Positions 52,908 to 61,200 of a DNA stretch of 64,000 bases are shown one piece after another; positions within the stretch are counted from its first letter, which is position 1; the number at the start of each line of letters is the position of its first letter. Origin of the DNA: Pseudomonas sp. HN11 (GTDB taxonomy: Bacteria; Pseudomonadota; Gammaproteobacteria; Pseudomonadales; Pseudomonadaceae); the NCBI RefSeq assembly GCF_021390155.1, contig NZ_CP089985.1, positions 2,987,001-3,051,000 of the forward strand, in the 5' to 3' direction. Below the pieces are notes generated by a model. It had not been told where the DNA came from. It did not search any database and was given only the letters and a program-made list of their open reading frames with translations. The position numbers were made by a program, and so were the translations under genes.

Positions 52908-53903
52908 TCAGATATCCAGCATCGCCATCACCTCCTCGGGGTAGCGCAGGCCAGCGGTGGCCTCTACGGGAAAGATCGCCTCCAACGCCGTCAACTCTGC
53001 CGGGTTGAGGCGGATCGACAGCGCCGTCACGTTTTCTTCCAGGTATTTGCGTTGCTTGGTACCGGGGATCGGAATGATGAAGTCGCCTTGCGCCAACACC
53101 CACGCCAGCGCCAGTTGCCCGGCGCTCACGCCCTTGTCGGCTGCCAGCGCTTGCACCTGCTTCACCAGCGCCAGGTTCTTGCCGAAGTTTTCGCCCTGGA
53201 AGCGCGGGCTGAAGCGACGGTAGTCATCAGCACCAAAGTCATCCGGGCTTCGTAAGGCTCCGGTCAAAAAGCCCCGGCCCAGTGGGCTATAGGGCACAAA
53301 GGCGATGCCGAGGCGTTGGCAGGCGGCGAGGCAGCCGTTGTGTTCCTGGTCGCGGCTCCACAGGGAGTACTCGCTTTGCAGGGCACTGATCGGGTGCACC
53401 TGATGGGCACGCTCCAGGGTGGCGGCAGAGGCTTCGCTCAGGCCCAGGTAACGCACCTTGCCCTGTTGCACCAGCTCGGCCATGGCGCCGACGGTTTCTT
53501 CAATGGCGACGTCCGGGTCGATACGGTGCTGGTAGTACAGGTCCAGGGTCTCTACCCCCAGGCGCCGAAGGGTGCCGTCGATGGCGTCGCGGATATATTC
53601 AGGGCGACCGTTCACGCCACGCAGGGCAGGGTTGGCCGGGTCGCGCACGATCCCGAATTTGCTCGCCAGGAATACCTGGTCACGCTTGCCGACAATGGCC
53701 TTGCCGATCAGCTCTTCGTTGGTGTACGGGCCATAGATGTCGGCGGTGTCGAGGAGGTTGATGCCCAACTCCAACGCGCGGTGCAGGGTGGCGGTGGCTT
53801 CGCGAGTGTCGCTGCCGGGGGTGTAGAAATCGCTCATGCCCATGCAGCCGAGGCCGATGGCTGAGACGAGTGGGCCGTATGTGCCGAGTTGACGGGTCTG
53901 CAT
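52908..53903 (-). CDS. Aldo-keto reductase
   Basis: A 331-residue NADPH-dependent carbonyl reductase of the AKR13/YghZ-like group. The tetrad is present: Asp52 and Tyr57 in LLDTADIYG, Lys in FLASKFGI (near 82), and His in LYYQHRID (near 123). [12 protein letters not shown] and [20 protein letters not shown] are the cofactor segments. It is divergent from a LysR gene that probably controls it. Confidence 0.93.
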   Translation of the reverse strand: MQTRQLGTYGPLVSAIGLGCMGMSDFYTPGSDTREATATLHRALELGINLLDTADIYGPYTNEELIGKAIVGKRDQVFLASKFGIVRDPANPALRGVNGRPEYIRDAIDGTLRRLGVETLDLYYQHRIDPDVAIEETVGAMAELVQQGKVRYLGLSEASAATLERAHQVHPISALQSEYSLWSRDQEHNGCLAACQRLGIAFVPYSPLGRGFLTGALRSPDDFGADDYRRFSPRFQGENFGKNLALVKQVQALAADKGVSAGQLALAWVLAQGDFIIPIPGTKQRKYLEENVTALSIRLNPAELTALEAIFPVEATAGLRYPEEVMAMLDI

Positions 53904-54022
53904 GGGTTTTGCTCCTTGGTTGGGAAGGCCTGCATTGTCACGCTCGACAAAACCGGGATAAACCGGCTAAAAGCACTAACACTATTCGTAATATCTAAAT
54001 AATCAACGCAAGGAGCCGCCCT

Positions 54023-54946
54023 TTGGACCGTTTCAATGCGATGCGCGTGTTCACCCGGATCGTCGAATTGCGCGGCTTTGCCAAGGCCGCCGACAGCCTG
54101 CAATTGCCCCGCGCCTCGGTGACGGTGTTGATCAAGCAGTTGGAGGCGCATCTGGGCGTGCAATTGTTGCAGCGCACTACGCGGCAAGTCAGCCCGACAC
54201 TGGATGGTGCAGCGTACTACCAACGCTGTGTGCAGTTGCTGTCGGATCTCGATGAGACCGAAGCGGTGTTTTCCGCAAGCCGTCAGAGCCCACGCGGTAC
54301 CTTGAGTATTGATATGCCCTCGGGTATCGGGCGTCTGATCGTGATTCCGGCGCTGCCTGCGTTCACGGCCCGCTATCCGCAGATCGAATTGGAGATCAGC
54401 CTCAACGACCGCCCCGTGGACCTGATCCGCGAAGGTGTGGACTGCGTACTGCGCGGCGGCGCGGCTCTGGATGAGTCATTGGTAGCGCGTCCTCTCGCGA
54501 TGATGGAGCAAGTCACCCTGGCGAGTCCGGGGTATGTCGAGCGCAGGGGGTTACCGACTTGTCTCGATGATCTGGCCCACCATCACATGGTCGAATACCG
54601 TTCCAGTGTGAGCGGCAAACGATTTGGTCTGGAGTTTGAGGTCGACGGCGAGCTACGGCTGGTCAACCTGGCCAAGCGGGTCACCGTCAATAGCTCGGAT
54701 GGCTACTTTGCGGCCTGCGAGGCTGGGTTTGGCCTGATCCAGGCGCCGCATTATCACGCCATGCGGCAGCTGGCTGTGGGGTCATTGGTGGAAGTGCTGG
54801 CGCATTTGCAGGTACCGAGAATGGCCCTGACGGCGCTGTATCCGCCGCATCGACAGCTTTCCCAGCGCGTGCGGTTGTTTGTGGACTGGTTGCTGGAGCT
54901 GTGCACTCAACCGGGTAACGGACTGCACCGCGCGCCGGCGAAGTAG
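54023..54946 (+). CDS. LysR-family transcriptional regulator
   Basis: A 307-residue regulator. The HTH (FTRIVELRGFAKAADSLQLP, then RASVTVLIKQLEAHLGVQLL) and effector domain (TLASPGYVERRGLPTCLDDL) are typical of the CrgA-like group often found beside oxidoreductases. The start is TTG 54023, supported by AAGGAG 8 nt upstream; the next ATG would cut into the HTH. The 119 bp shared with the aldo-keto reductase gene are A+T-rich, as expected for a LysR site. Confidence 0.9.
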   Translation: MDRFNAMRVFTRIVELRGFAKAADSLQLPRASVTVLIKQLEAHLGVQLLQRTTRQVSPTLDGAAYYQRCVQLLSDLDETEAVFSASRQSPRGTLSIDMPSGIGRLIVIPALPAFTARYPQIELEISLNDRPVDLIREGVDCVLRGGAALDESLVARPLAMMEQVTLASPGYVERRGLPTCLDDLAHHHMVEYRSSVSGKRFGLEFEVDGELRLVNLAKRVTVNSSDGYFAACEAGFGLIQAPHYHAMRQLAVGSLVEVLAHLQVPRMALTALYPPHRQLSQRVRLFVDWLLELCTQPGNGLHRAPAK

Positions 54947-54957
54947 CATAGCCATGG

Positions 54958-56607
54958 CTATAAACCGCCGCCCTGCCGGCTTAGGTGCAAAGCATGACGT
55001 TTACGGGGCGGCTTGCCCATTTCTTCATTCAAGGCATTTTCCGTAAAAGGTTTCGGATTGGTCGTGGTGGGCACAGTAGAAGGGTCGTTGTCCAGGTCGA
55101 ACGGCTCACCACTGTTCGGCACGCCAATGGCCTGATATTCGAAGTTGGCTGTTGCCCTTTCTTCGTCCGAGGCTTCTGCCTTCACGCTCGCATCGTCGTC
55201 GGCACTTGTGCCGCCCAGGAACGTCCCGGTGGCGCCGTTCCAGGCGTGTACGATTTCATGGTAAAGCGACGTCACAGGCACTATCGTGTTGCCGTTCTGT
55301 TCTTCAATAATCCACGGTGAGTCAAAATAAATCGTTGCGCGGTTGGCGCGGGAGCCGGCAACTCCATCCTTGATTTCGCCATATTTCGACGCGTCTATCT
55401 GGCTTTCGTCTTTGTTGTTCAGGTCATCCAGCTCTTGGCTGTCGAACTCGTAATTGGTACCGCCAAAACTGATCGGTGCGATGGTGACCTTGCCACCGTT
55501 GATACCCGCGAGTGTATCCATCTCGGCGAGCACCTTTTGCCCATTGGGAGAGCTTCGCATGAACTCGAAATCATCTTCCACTCGCTGCTTGAAGGCGTCA
55601 TCGCCTTTGACTTCGAAACCCTGCTTGCCGGCGTTACTGGGCGCTACCGGAGTGAACATCGATCCCTGATGGCGGTTGAAGCGATCACTGGGCTTGGCGT
55701 AAACAAGGTCACTCGCCTTGTTCCTCCAGACACGGTCTTTACCCTTGCCCGTGTAGAACGTGGTTCGGTCATGCCCTACCAATTGATCATCATCGTTGCC
55801 GCCGTGCAGAACAGTATGACCATTGCCGGCGTACAGCTGATCGTTACCGTTGCCGCCGTCCAGGTAGCTTTGTTTGGCGGCAGTGCCTGCACCGGCAAAC
55901 AGGCGGTCATTGCCGTCATTGCCATACATGACAGCATTGCCACTGCCACCGATGAGCAGGTCGTTCCCTTCGTTACCCTCCGCGTAGCCAAGCCCGCTGC
56001 CCAGGCGCAGCACATCATTGCCCTTGCCGCCATACAATCGGCTTCTTCCGCCTCCCGCTTGAATGCGGTCGTCCCCGTCGCCTGCGTCGACGTCCACGCG
56101 AAGCTTGAGGTCGTCGTCGATTGTGACCTTGTCATTTCCAGCGTTGGTTTTGATCCATAGACCTTGTGGGGGGCCTTTCTCGACCTTGGCATCGAACAGA
56201 TAGGATTTTCCATTGACCAGAATTTGTATCTGGCCCTCGGACCTCTTGCGGACGTGGACTTCGTCGGCGCTGTCTCCCGTTTCCACGACAATCCGGTTGT
56301 TCTGGATTTTCGGGCCGTCCGGGCTTGTAGGATCCCATGTTATTTCGCGGCTTATCTTGATATCACCGTCGGTATGCAGTCGGTGCATTTTGAAGTTATA
56401 AACGCCTGGTTTCAGGTCTTTCGGAGGGTCGTAGGGTGAGCAAGCCGGTTGGCTGGGCGCTGCAGGAATGGAATGACGATGGGCAGGGGCAAAATAGCCA
56501 AGGGCTGACAAAAACATCGGTGCATCCTTCGCAATGAGTTTCAGTAAAACCTTGTTGCGCCGCATAAGCTGCGCTATAGGGTTGTCGAGTGTGTGGTGCG
56601 CTGACAT
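54958..56607 (-). CDS. M91-family (NleD-like) zinc protease with RTX repeats
   Basis: A 549-residue putative secreted effector. Residues about 150-285 contain Ca-binding-type nonapeptide repeats (LYGGKGNDVLRLGSG, GNEGNDLLIGGSG, LDGGNGNDQLYAGNG, LHGGNDDDQL). Residues about 330-500 form a protease domain with the zinc motif HEIVH at about 450 in SLYHEIVHAWNGATGTFLGG. NleD, an M91 protease, cleaves host MAP kinases. ATG 56607 follows GAGGG. It begins about 20 bp after the stop of the large toxin gene, so the two form an operon. There is no N-terminal signal peptide; the export route is unknown. Confidence 0.85.
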   Translation of the reverse strand: MSAHHTLDNPIAQLMRRNKVLLKLIAKDAPMFLSALGYFAPAHRHSIPAAPSQPACSPYDPPKDLKPGVYNFKMHRLHTDGDIKISREITWDPTSPDGPKIQNNRIVVETGDSADEVHVRKRSEGQIQILVNGKSYLFDAKVEKGPPQGLWIKTNAGNDKVTIDDDLKLRVDVDAGDGDDRIQAGGGRSRLYGGKGNDVLRLGSGLGYAEGNEGNDLLIGGSGNAVMYGNDGNDRLFAGAGTAAKQSYLDGGNGNDQLYAGNGHTVLHGGNDDDQLVGHDRTTFYTGKGKDRVWRNKASDLVYAKPSDRFNRHQGSMFTPVAPSNAGKQGFEVKGDDAFKQRVEDDFEFMRSSPNGQKVLAEMDTLAGINGGKVTIAPISFGGTNYEFDSQELDDLNNKDESQIDASKYGEIKDGVAGSRANRATIYFDSPWIIEEQNGNTIVPVTSLYHEIVHAWNGATGTFLGGTSADDDASVKAEASDEERATANFEYQAIGVPNSGEPFDLDNDPSTVPTTTNPKPFTENALNEEMGKPPRKRHALHLSRQGGGL

Positions 56608-56626
56608 CAAACGTTCCCTCGCAAAA

Positions 56627-59600
56627 TTACGGTTGTACGTAAATTTGCAGATCGCCCGGAACGCCCCCGTAACCTATGGGTTTTGTTGGGTCATGGGGTT
56701 GACCCATCGCCCTCTTCCCGAGCTGTCCTTTGATTTTTGGATCGTTGTAGACACTGATACCGATGCTGCCTGTCAATTCAGCGAGGCCCGGTACGTTTTC
56801 GGAGGTGTTCATATGCGAATGCCCCACCAGCGCGACCCACTTCTCAGTCCCGGAATTCGCCTGAATGGTCTCTGAGGCGTAGTAGTTGAATTCTTCGAGG
56901 CGGCGTACCGAGCCGTTGCCCGTTGTTGTCGGCCCCAGGGCTCCGCGAAGGTCTTTGTGCCGTGTGAGGTAGTAGTGGTCAAGGGGCATGACTTCTATGC
57001 CATTGGCCTCCAGCTTCTGCCGCAGCTGTGCAAACGTCGGATCAGTGCGAAGCGTTTTGCCATCTCCGAGAAAGCCAATACCGTCATCCTGCAGTCCATG
57101 TGGCATATCGATAACCGCTTCGAAATACACCTTCTTGACGCCTTGGTTCTTTAAGGTGTCTACGTTATCGAACAGCACCTTAAAGCTTGCCATCTGTTTA
57201 TGCGACTCTCCCAAGACGATGCCATTTGAGACCTTGAAAGCCTCTTCGAGCATTTCAGGCGCAGTAACAGGTTTAGGCACCAACGGGATAACAGGGCGCG
57301 GCGGCAGCCCTGTTTGTTTCAGGGCCTCATAGCTTGCCTCCATTTCTTCTTTGAACTTCTCCATGGTTGCTACCTTGGTATCAAATTTGAAATGGTCAGG
57401 TTCCAATTTGCCTTTCAGGTTTTCTACGTAGTCGCCCTGGGGTAATGGTTTTCTGATGCGAACCGGACGAATGTTGGTATTCAAGGGGTTGTATCGATGG
57501 CGACTGTTCGACTGTCTGGGGGCGTGCGGTGCTGGAGACGTGGGGCTCAAGGTGTCCAGTACGTCGGGTTGTGGCAGTGGGGAGCCGTAAGGCCTCCTCT
57601 TGACTGGGTCGTACGCATAACTTTTGCCATTGAGTAAAACGGTGCTGGTCTCCAGGGTACGGTCCCCGGCCTTGAAAGAACTCCAAGTAACAGTGCCATA
57701 GGCGGGGTGGGTCAACCCGGCTGCGATCTTGGCCTTCGTCAAGCCTTTACTGGCGAGGCGAGCGCCTCCCTGCAATAGATCCCCAATCCCACTCAGCGGG
57801 TTGAACTCACTGATCACCGTAGTCCCAACAATTTTCGACAGCTGCAAAGCCTTGTTCGACAGGCTGACGGCCTTGGTGGCGATTTTGGCGCCTTTCGCTG
57901 CGGTCCCTAAACCGGCCGTGACGAAGCTGAAGATGTCCATCGCCAGGTCTATCGCGCCGTCCAGGTAGTCACCATTCTGAAAGTTGTGGATCGCCGACCT
58001 GAAGGGAATCAAGTCCAGGAAAAAATTGGTCACGGCCCATTCGGCGTCCATTTGCTTATCGAAGGTGGTGGCGCCCTTGGCCTGCTTGATCATGTCCCGG
58101 TTACCAATGTCGAGGTGTTCCACGAAAGTATCTGCGATGGCACTGGTTCGAGCGCTTGTGAAGCTGGAGGGGGTAGGCAGTGGCGTTCCGGCTTTGGTGT
58201 TCTGGCTGAAGCCGGCATGAGCAGCAGGCGTGAATTCTTTAATGGGATAGACCAGACTGCCATTGCGTTCGCGCTCGTGGGTCAGAACGCGGTCATTGAC
58301 CTTGGTGATGGATTGCTGCTTCAGATCCAGCTCATACACGGCGTTGCCATTCGCACCCGAAGCTTTAACGTAGAGTTGTTCATTCTTTGTCTCGAGAGTC
58401 CGGCCGATGAAACCCATGCCAAGCCGGTAGGTGTCGAGTTGATAGAACTCAAGCTGCCCGTACTCGAGGTTCTGCCTGTCAGCCAGTGGTAGCTGGGCGA
58501 TCATATGGCTGATCGCCACGCCGATGCCTTTTTTCTTGTCGTTGATGGCTTTATCTAGTTGGTTGCCAAATTCGGTCTTTACATCGAATTTGAGTGACTT
58601 GCCTTCCAATGCGGTGTTGATGCGCGCGTCCTGGCTTATCCAGTCATAGTTGTGCAACCCACTCATGGCGATGTCCAGCAGCGAGAACAGGCCGGCAGGG
58701 GCTCGATTAGGGTCGTAGAGCGGCTGGGAAGAGGCTTGCTTGCCGTCATGAACCTTCAGCAGCTTTTCTTCAAACGGTACGTCCTCGCCAAACCGCTCTT
58801 TGAGACGCGCCAGGGCGATAGCCTTACGGCTGGGCATTTCGGTCTGGATCAGGCTGGAGGCCTCTACCTGATCAAGGGTCTGCTGATTGAATGCGTTTCT
58901 GGCCACCTCGATATCGGCTGCGTTATACCGACCGGCTTGCGCCGGAGCCAGAATACCGTTGGCCACACTCCATACCCGCAGGGCCGCGATTTGCGCGTTT
59001 TGAGTCACGGCGGAATCGGTAAGGCTTGCACTATCAGCCTCGGCCATTACTTGGGCAAAGGTCATGTTTTGTACTTTTCCAGGTGTCTGGGCTTCTATCG
59101 CTGCCGCAGCGACCGACAGCCTGACCCAGGCTGCGCTGCCGTATACCACCGTGGCGGGAACATCCTTTATCAAGAGTTCGGGAGCCTTCATTGAGAGCAG
59201 GAGGTGTGCAGCCGTTTTGGCCATCTCGGTCGAAGTTTTTTGGGAATCGCTCAGGTGAGTGCTCAAGCCGTCCACAATAGTGGACAAGGGTTTGCCCCAA
59301 TGTGCGTCGCTGGACACATCAAAACCCGCCACCTTATTGGGTTGAGGTTCGGTGAAGTACTGGGGGTCCAACTGCAGAATCATGGCCGCCATGAGGTAAT
59401 CGTTCGCGCTATCTTCAGTGGGAGCCCCATTCATGCCTTGCTGTAGGGCTGCTCCCATCAGTTGCCCCTGAGCAGAGCCGACCAGGGCCTCCAACACCTT
59501 GATGGGGTCATTCAATGCACCTTCAGGGAGTGGAGCCTGGTAGCGCAAAAACTCCAACAGCCCACCCTTCAACTGCATGACCAAGGGTTTATCTGCAAGG

Positions 59601-60151
59601 TGATGTTCTTGGGACATGGCCATCAAACGCAGGCGCGCTTGTTCCTCGGTGCTTAAGGGCAGGGGCCAGCTCAAGGCACCTCCAAAATTGCCCAGAGGGT
59701 GTTCCAGGCTTCTGTCGATCACGGCATTGGCCAAGGCGGTCAACGAAGAACGGCTGTCAGGTAGAGGGAGGCCGTTGGCGACAATGTAATTCTCCAACGT
59801 GGTGCTGCTCGCCTCATCCGAGGACGTTGAGCCGGGTGCGACATTCATCGGCGTGGCCTTGAGCGCAGCAAGGATTGCGTGTGACGCTACGTTTTCGTCC
59901 AGTCGCCCGGCCAGCTCAATGAGTTTGCGTGCCAGGGTTCTGAAGTTCTGCTGGTCTGCCAGTTGTTGCTTAAAGCCCCCGTTACCTGGGGTTTCATTCG
60001 GTTTCTGCTGGAGCGTGGTGCCTGCTGTATCGACGCCGTCGGTGGCAGTGCCTTGCAGGGCTGATAGAGAGCGTTCCGTTTGGAGGGAGGGGTGAAAGCT
60101 GTAGGGGCGCTGAGGCAGTTTCGCAGAGGGGCGAGTATCAAGATTAATCAT
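56627..60151 (-). CDS. Large dermonecrotic-toxin-like protein with C-terminal TIKI/EreA/ChaN-type domain
   Basis: A 1174-residue multidomain protein. The N-terminal 650 residues are helical and resemble the N-terminal regions of large Pseudomonas proteins annotated as dermonecrotic toxins. A hydrophobic stretch at about 715-780 (YLDGAIDLAMDIFSFVTAGL, then TAAKGAKIATKAV) could be a membrane-insertion/translocation segment. The C-terminal domain (about 965-1150) has GIVLGESHKQMASFK near 980, KVYFEAVIDMPHG, and VALVGHSHMNT near 1106. This is the GExH...E...GHxH pattern of the TIKI/TraB/EreA/ChaN superfamily, which occurs in MARTX-type toxins. ATG 60151 has AGGT upstream; a GTG at 60223 would give 1198 residues. 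Base composition appears lower in G+C than its neighbours. Confidence 0.7.
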   Translation of the reverse strand: MINLDTRPSAKLPQRPYSFHPSLQTERSLSALQGTATDGVDTAGTTLQQKPNETPGNGGFKQQLADQQNFRTLARKLIELAGRLDENVASHAILAALKATPMNVAPGSTSSDEASSTTLENYIVANGLPLPDSRSSLTALANAVIDRSLEHPLGNFGGALSWPLPLSTEEQARLRLMAMSQEHHLADKPLVMQLKGGLLEFLRYQAPLPEGALNDPIKVLEALVGSAQGQLMGAALQQGMNGAPTEDSANDYLMAAMILQLDPQYFTEPQPNKVAGFDVSSDAHWGKPLSTIVDGLSTHLSDSQKTSTEMAKTAAHLLLSMKAPELLIKDVPATVVYGSAAWVRLSVAAAAIEAQTPGKVQNMTFAQVMAEADSASLTDSAVTQNAQIAALRVWSVANGILAPAQAGRYNAADIEVARNAFNQQTLDQVEASSLIQTEMPSRKAIALARLKERFGEDVPFEEKLLKVHDGKQASSQPLYDPNRAPAGLFSLLDIAMSGLHNYDWISQDARINTALEGKSLKFDVKTEFGNQLDKAINDKKKGIGVAISHMIAQLPLADRQNLEYGQLEFYQLDTYRLGMGFIGRTLETKNEQLYVKASGANGNAVYELDLKQQSITKVNDRVLTHERERNGSLVYPIKEFTPAAHAGFSQNTKAGTPLPTPSSFTSARTSAIADTFVEHLDIGNRDMIKQAKGATTFDKQMDAEWAVTNFFLDLIPFRSAIHNFQNGDYLDGAIDLAMDIFSFVTAGLGTAAKGAKIATKAVSLSNKALQLSKIVGTTVISEFNPLSGIGDLLQGGARLASKGLTKAKIAAGLTHPAYGTVTWSSFKAGDRTLETSTVLLNGKSYAYDPVKRRPYGSPLPQPDVLDTLSPTSPAPHAPRQSNSRHRYNPLNTNIRPVRIRKPLPQGDYVENLKGKLEPDHFKFDTKVATMEKFKEEMEASYEALKQTGLPPRPVIPLVPKPVTAPEMLEEAFKVSNGIVLGESHKQMASFKVLFDNVDTLKNQGVKKVYFEAVIDMPHGLQDDGIGFLGDGKTLRTDPTFAQLRQKLEANGIEVMPLDHYYLTRHKDLRGALGPTTTGNGSVRRLEEFNYYASETIQANSGTEKWVALVGHSHMNTSENVPGLAELTGSIGISVYNDPKIKGQLGKRAMGQPHDPTKPIGYGGVPGDLQIYVQP

Positions 60152-60378
60152 CTTCGGGTACCTGTTCAGACGTGCTGAGAGTAAGCGCATGTCAACGGGA
60201 GGTTCCCTTTTCCCTTGGCGCACCGATAGGTGTTGAAAACGCCCGTTCGCGTTCCGTCTGCAGGTACTGTGGTTTGTAAGGTCGGGTGTAGACGTGTGTC
60301 AGACGCGCCAAAGTTTTTCATCGTCTGTAATATGTGGGCCTATCGATCCCGATTTATGCGCGTCTACAGGAACCCGTC

Positions 60379-60567
60379 ATGACACAAAAGCAACGTTTGA
60401 AATATTCGATTCTGATTGCCCTGGCCGTACTGGCGACGATGTTTGGCCTGTCCTACCTGCAGAACACCGGGGTTATCAGTGAGAAGACATTCCAGACCAT
60501 TGCCATTGCTGTTGCAGTGGTCGTGGTGGTAATCAATGGCATCATGCGCCGCAAGGTCAAGCTCTAA
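60379..60567 (+). CDS. Small two-helix membrane protein
   Basis: A 62-residue protein with two hydrophobic helices (YSILIALAVLATMFGLSYL and TIAIAVAVVVVVINGIM) and a basic end (RRKVKL). There is no known domain. It is transcribed away from the toxin gene and converges on the Fur-like gene, 15 bp apart. The position beside a toxin operon makes an immunity role conceivable, but a core-genome housekeeping role is at least as likely. Confidence 0.65.
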   Translation: MTQKQRLKYSILIALAVLATMFGLSYLQNTGVISEKTFQTIAIAVAVVVVVINGIMRRKVKL

Positions 60568-60582
60568 GCGATAGCTCGCCCA

Positions 60583-60963
60583 TCAGGCGCGACCTTCCAG
60601 CACCTTGGCAGCCTCTTCATGGAGGCTGTAGCTTTTATCCGCATTGAGGGTGATTACGCCCTCGCTGCACAGGCGCTTGAGCACCTCGCGCACGCTGAGA
60701 AACGACAGCGGGATACCAAGCTCCAGCAAATGGCTGTGCACGCCGCGCACCCCGAGGGTGCGCTGGTTGTCGGCGGCGGTGAGCAGGGCGTCGATGACCT
60801 TCAGCCGGATCAGGCTGGTGCGCAAGCCAAAACACTTGAGCAGGTGGCGGATACGCTGATTGCCTTGCTGTTCGGATGCTTTGCCGAACGCTTGTGTGCC
60901 GTTGCCAAAATTGGCTTCGGCCGCTGATGAATGTCCATCCGTGGGCACTTGCGGGTTGTACAT
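60583..60963 (-). CDS. Short Fur-like winged-helix regulator
   Basis: A 126-residue protein. After a 40-residue polar leader comes a Fur-type DNA-binding domain: FGLRTSLIRLKVIDALLTAA, then VHSHLLELGIPLSFLSVREV and LKRLCSEGVITLNADKSYSL. It ends there: the C-terminal dimerisation and metal-binding domain of Fur/Zur (HxH, CxxC) is absent, so it is not a normal metal-dependent Fur. It is divergent from pvdQ. Confidence 0.75.
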   Translation of the reverse strand: MYNPQVPTDGHSSAAEANFGNGTQAFGKASEQQGNQRIRHLLKCFGLRTSLIRLKVIDALLTAADNQRTLGVRGVHSHLLELGIPLSFLSVREVLKRLCSEGVITLNADKSYSLHEEAAKVLEGRA

Positions 60964-61119
60964 GCAAAAACTCCTTATCAGAGCCTGACCAGGAAAAAAT
61001 GAGCGCTCTTGGTTAATAAGACGAACGAGCGAGCGAAATCATGAAGTGCCGGGTGTAGAAATTTCGTCAGTATCGGTTTTGTCACATCCGCACATCCTTA
61101 AATAAACGTCACCCCGCGC

Positions 61120-61143
61120 TAAATTATTCCCCCTGGTTTGCGT
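61120..61143 (+). promoter_or_regulatory. PvdS-type iron-starvation promoter of pvdQ
   Basis: TAAAT at 61120-61124 and CGT at 61141-61143 are separated by exactly 16 bases, the IS-box layout recognised by the extracytoplasmic-function sigma factor PvdS. Transcription would begin about 61150, placing a TTG candidate start (61138) inside the promoter and favouring the GTG at 61201. Confidence 0.82.
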
Positions 61144-61200
61144 TCTTACGGTGGGGTGATTGCCCCTTGTGAGGCGGTTAAATCTGACGATGGGGTCTGC

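Noticed and set aside
56200..60150. The toxin pair as a prophage or integrated element
   Set aside because: No integrase, att repeats, phage structural genes or tRNA junction were seen; only appearance of base composition and content suggest transfer.
61138..61200. TTG 61138 as pvdQ start
   Set aside because: It would lie within the iron-starvation promoter, upstream of the predicted transcription start, and adds 21 residues before the signal peptide.
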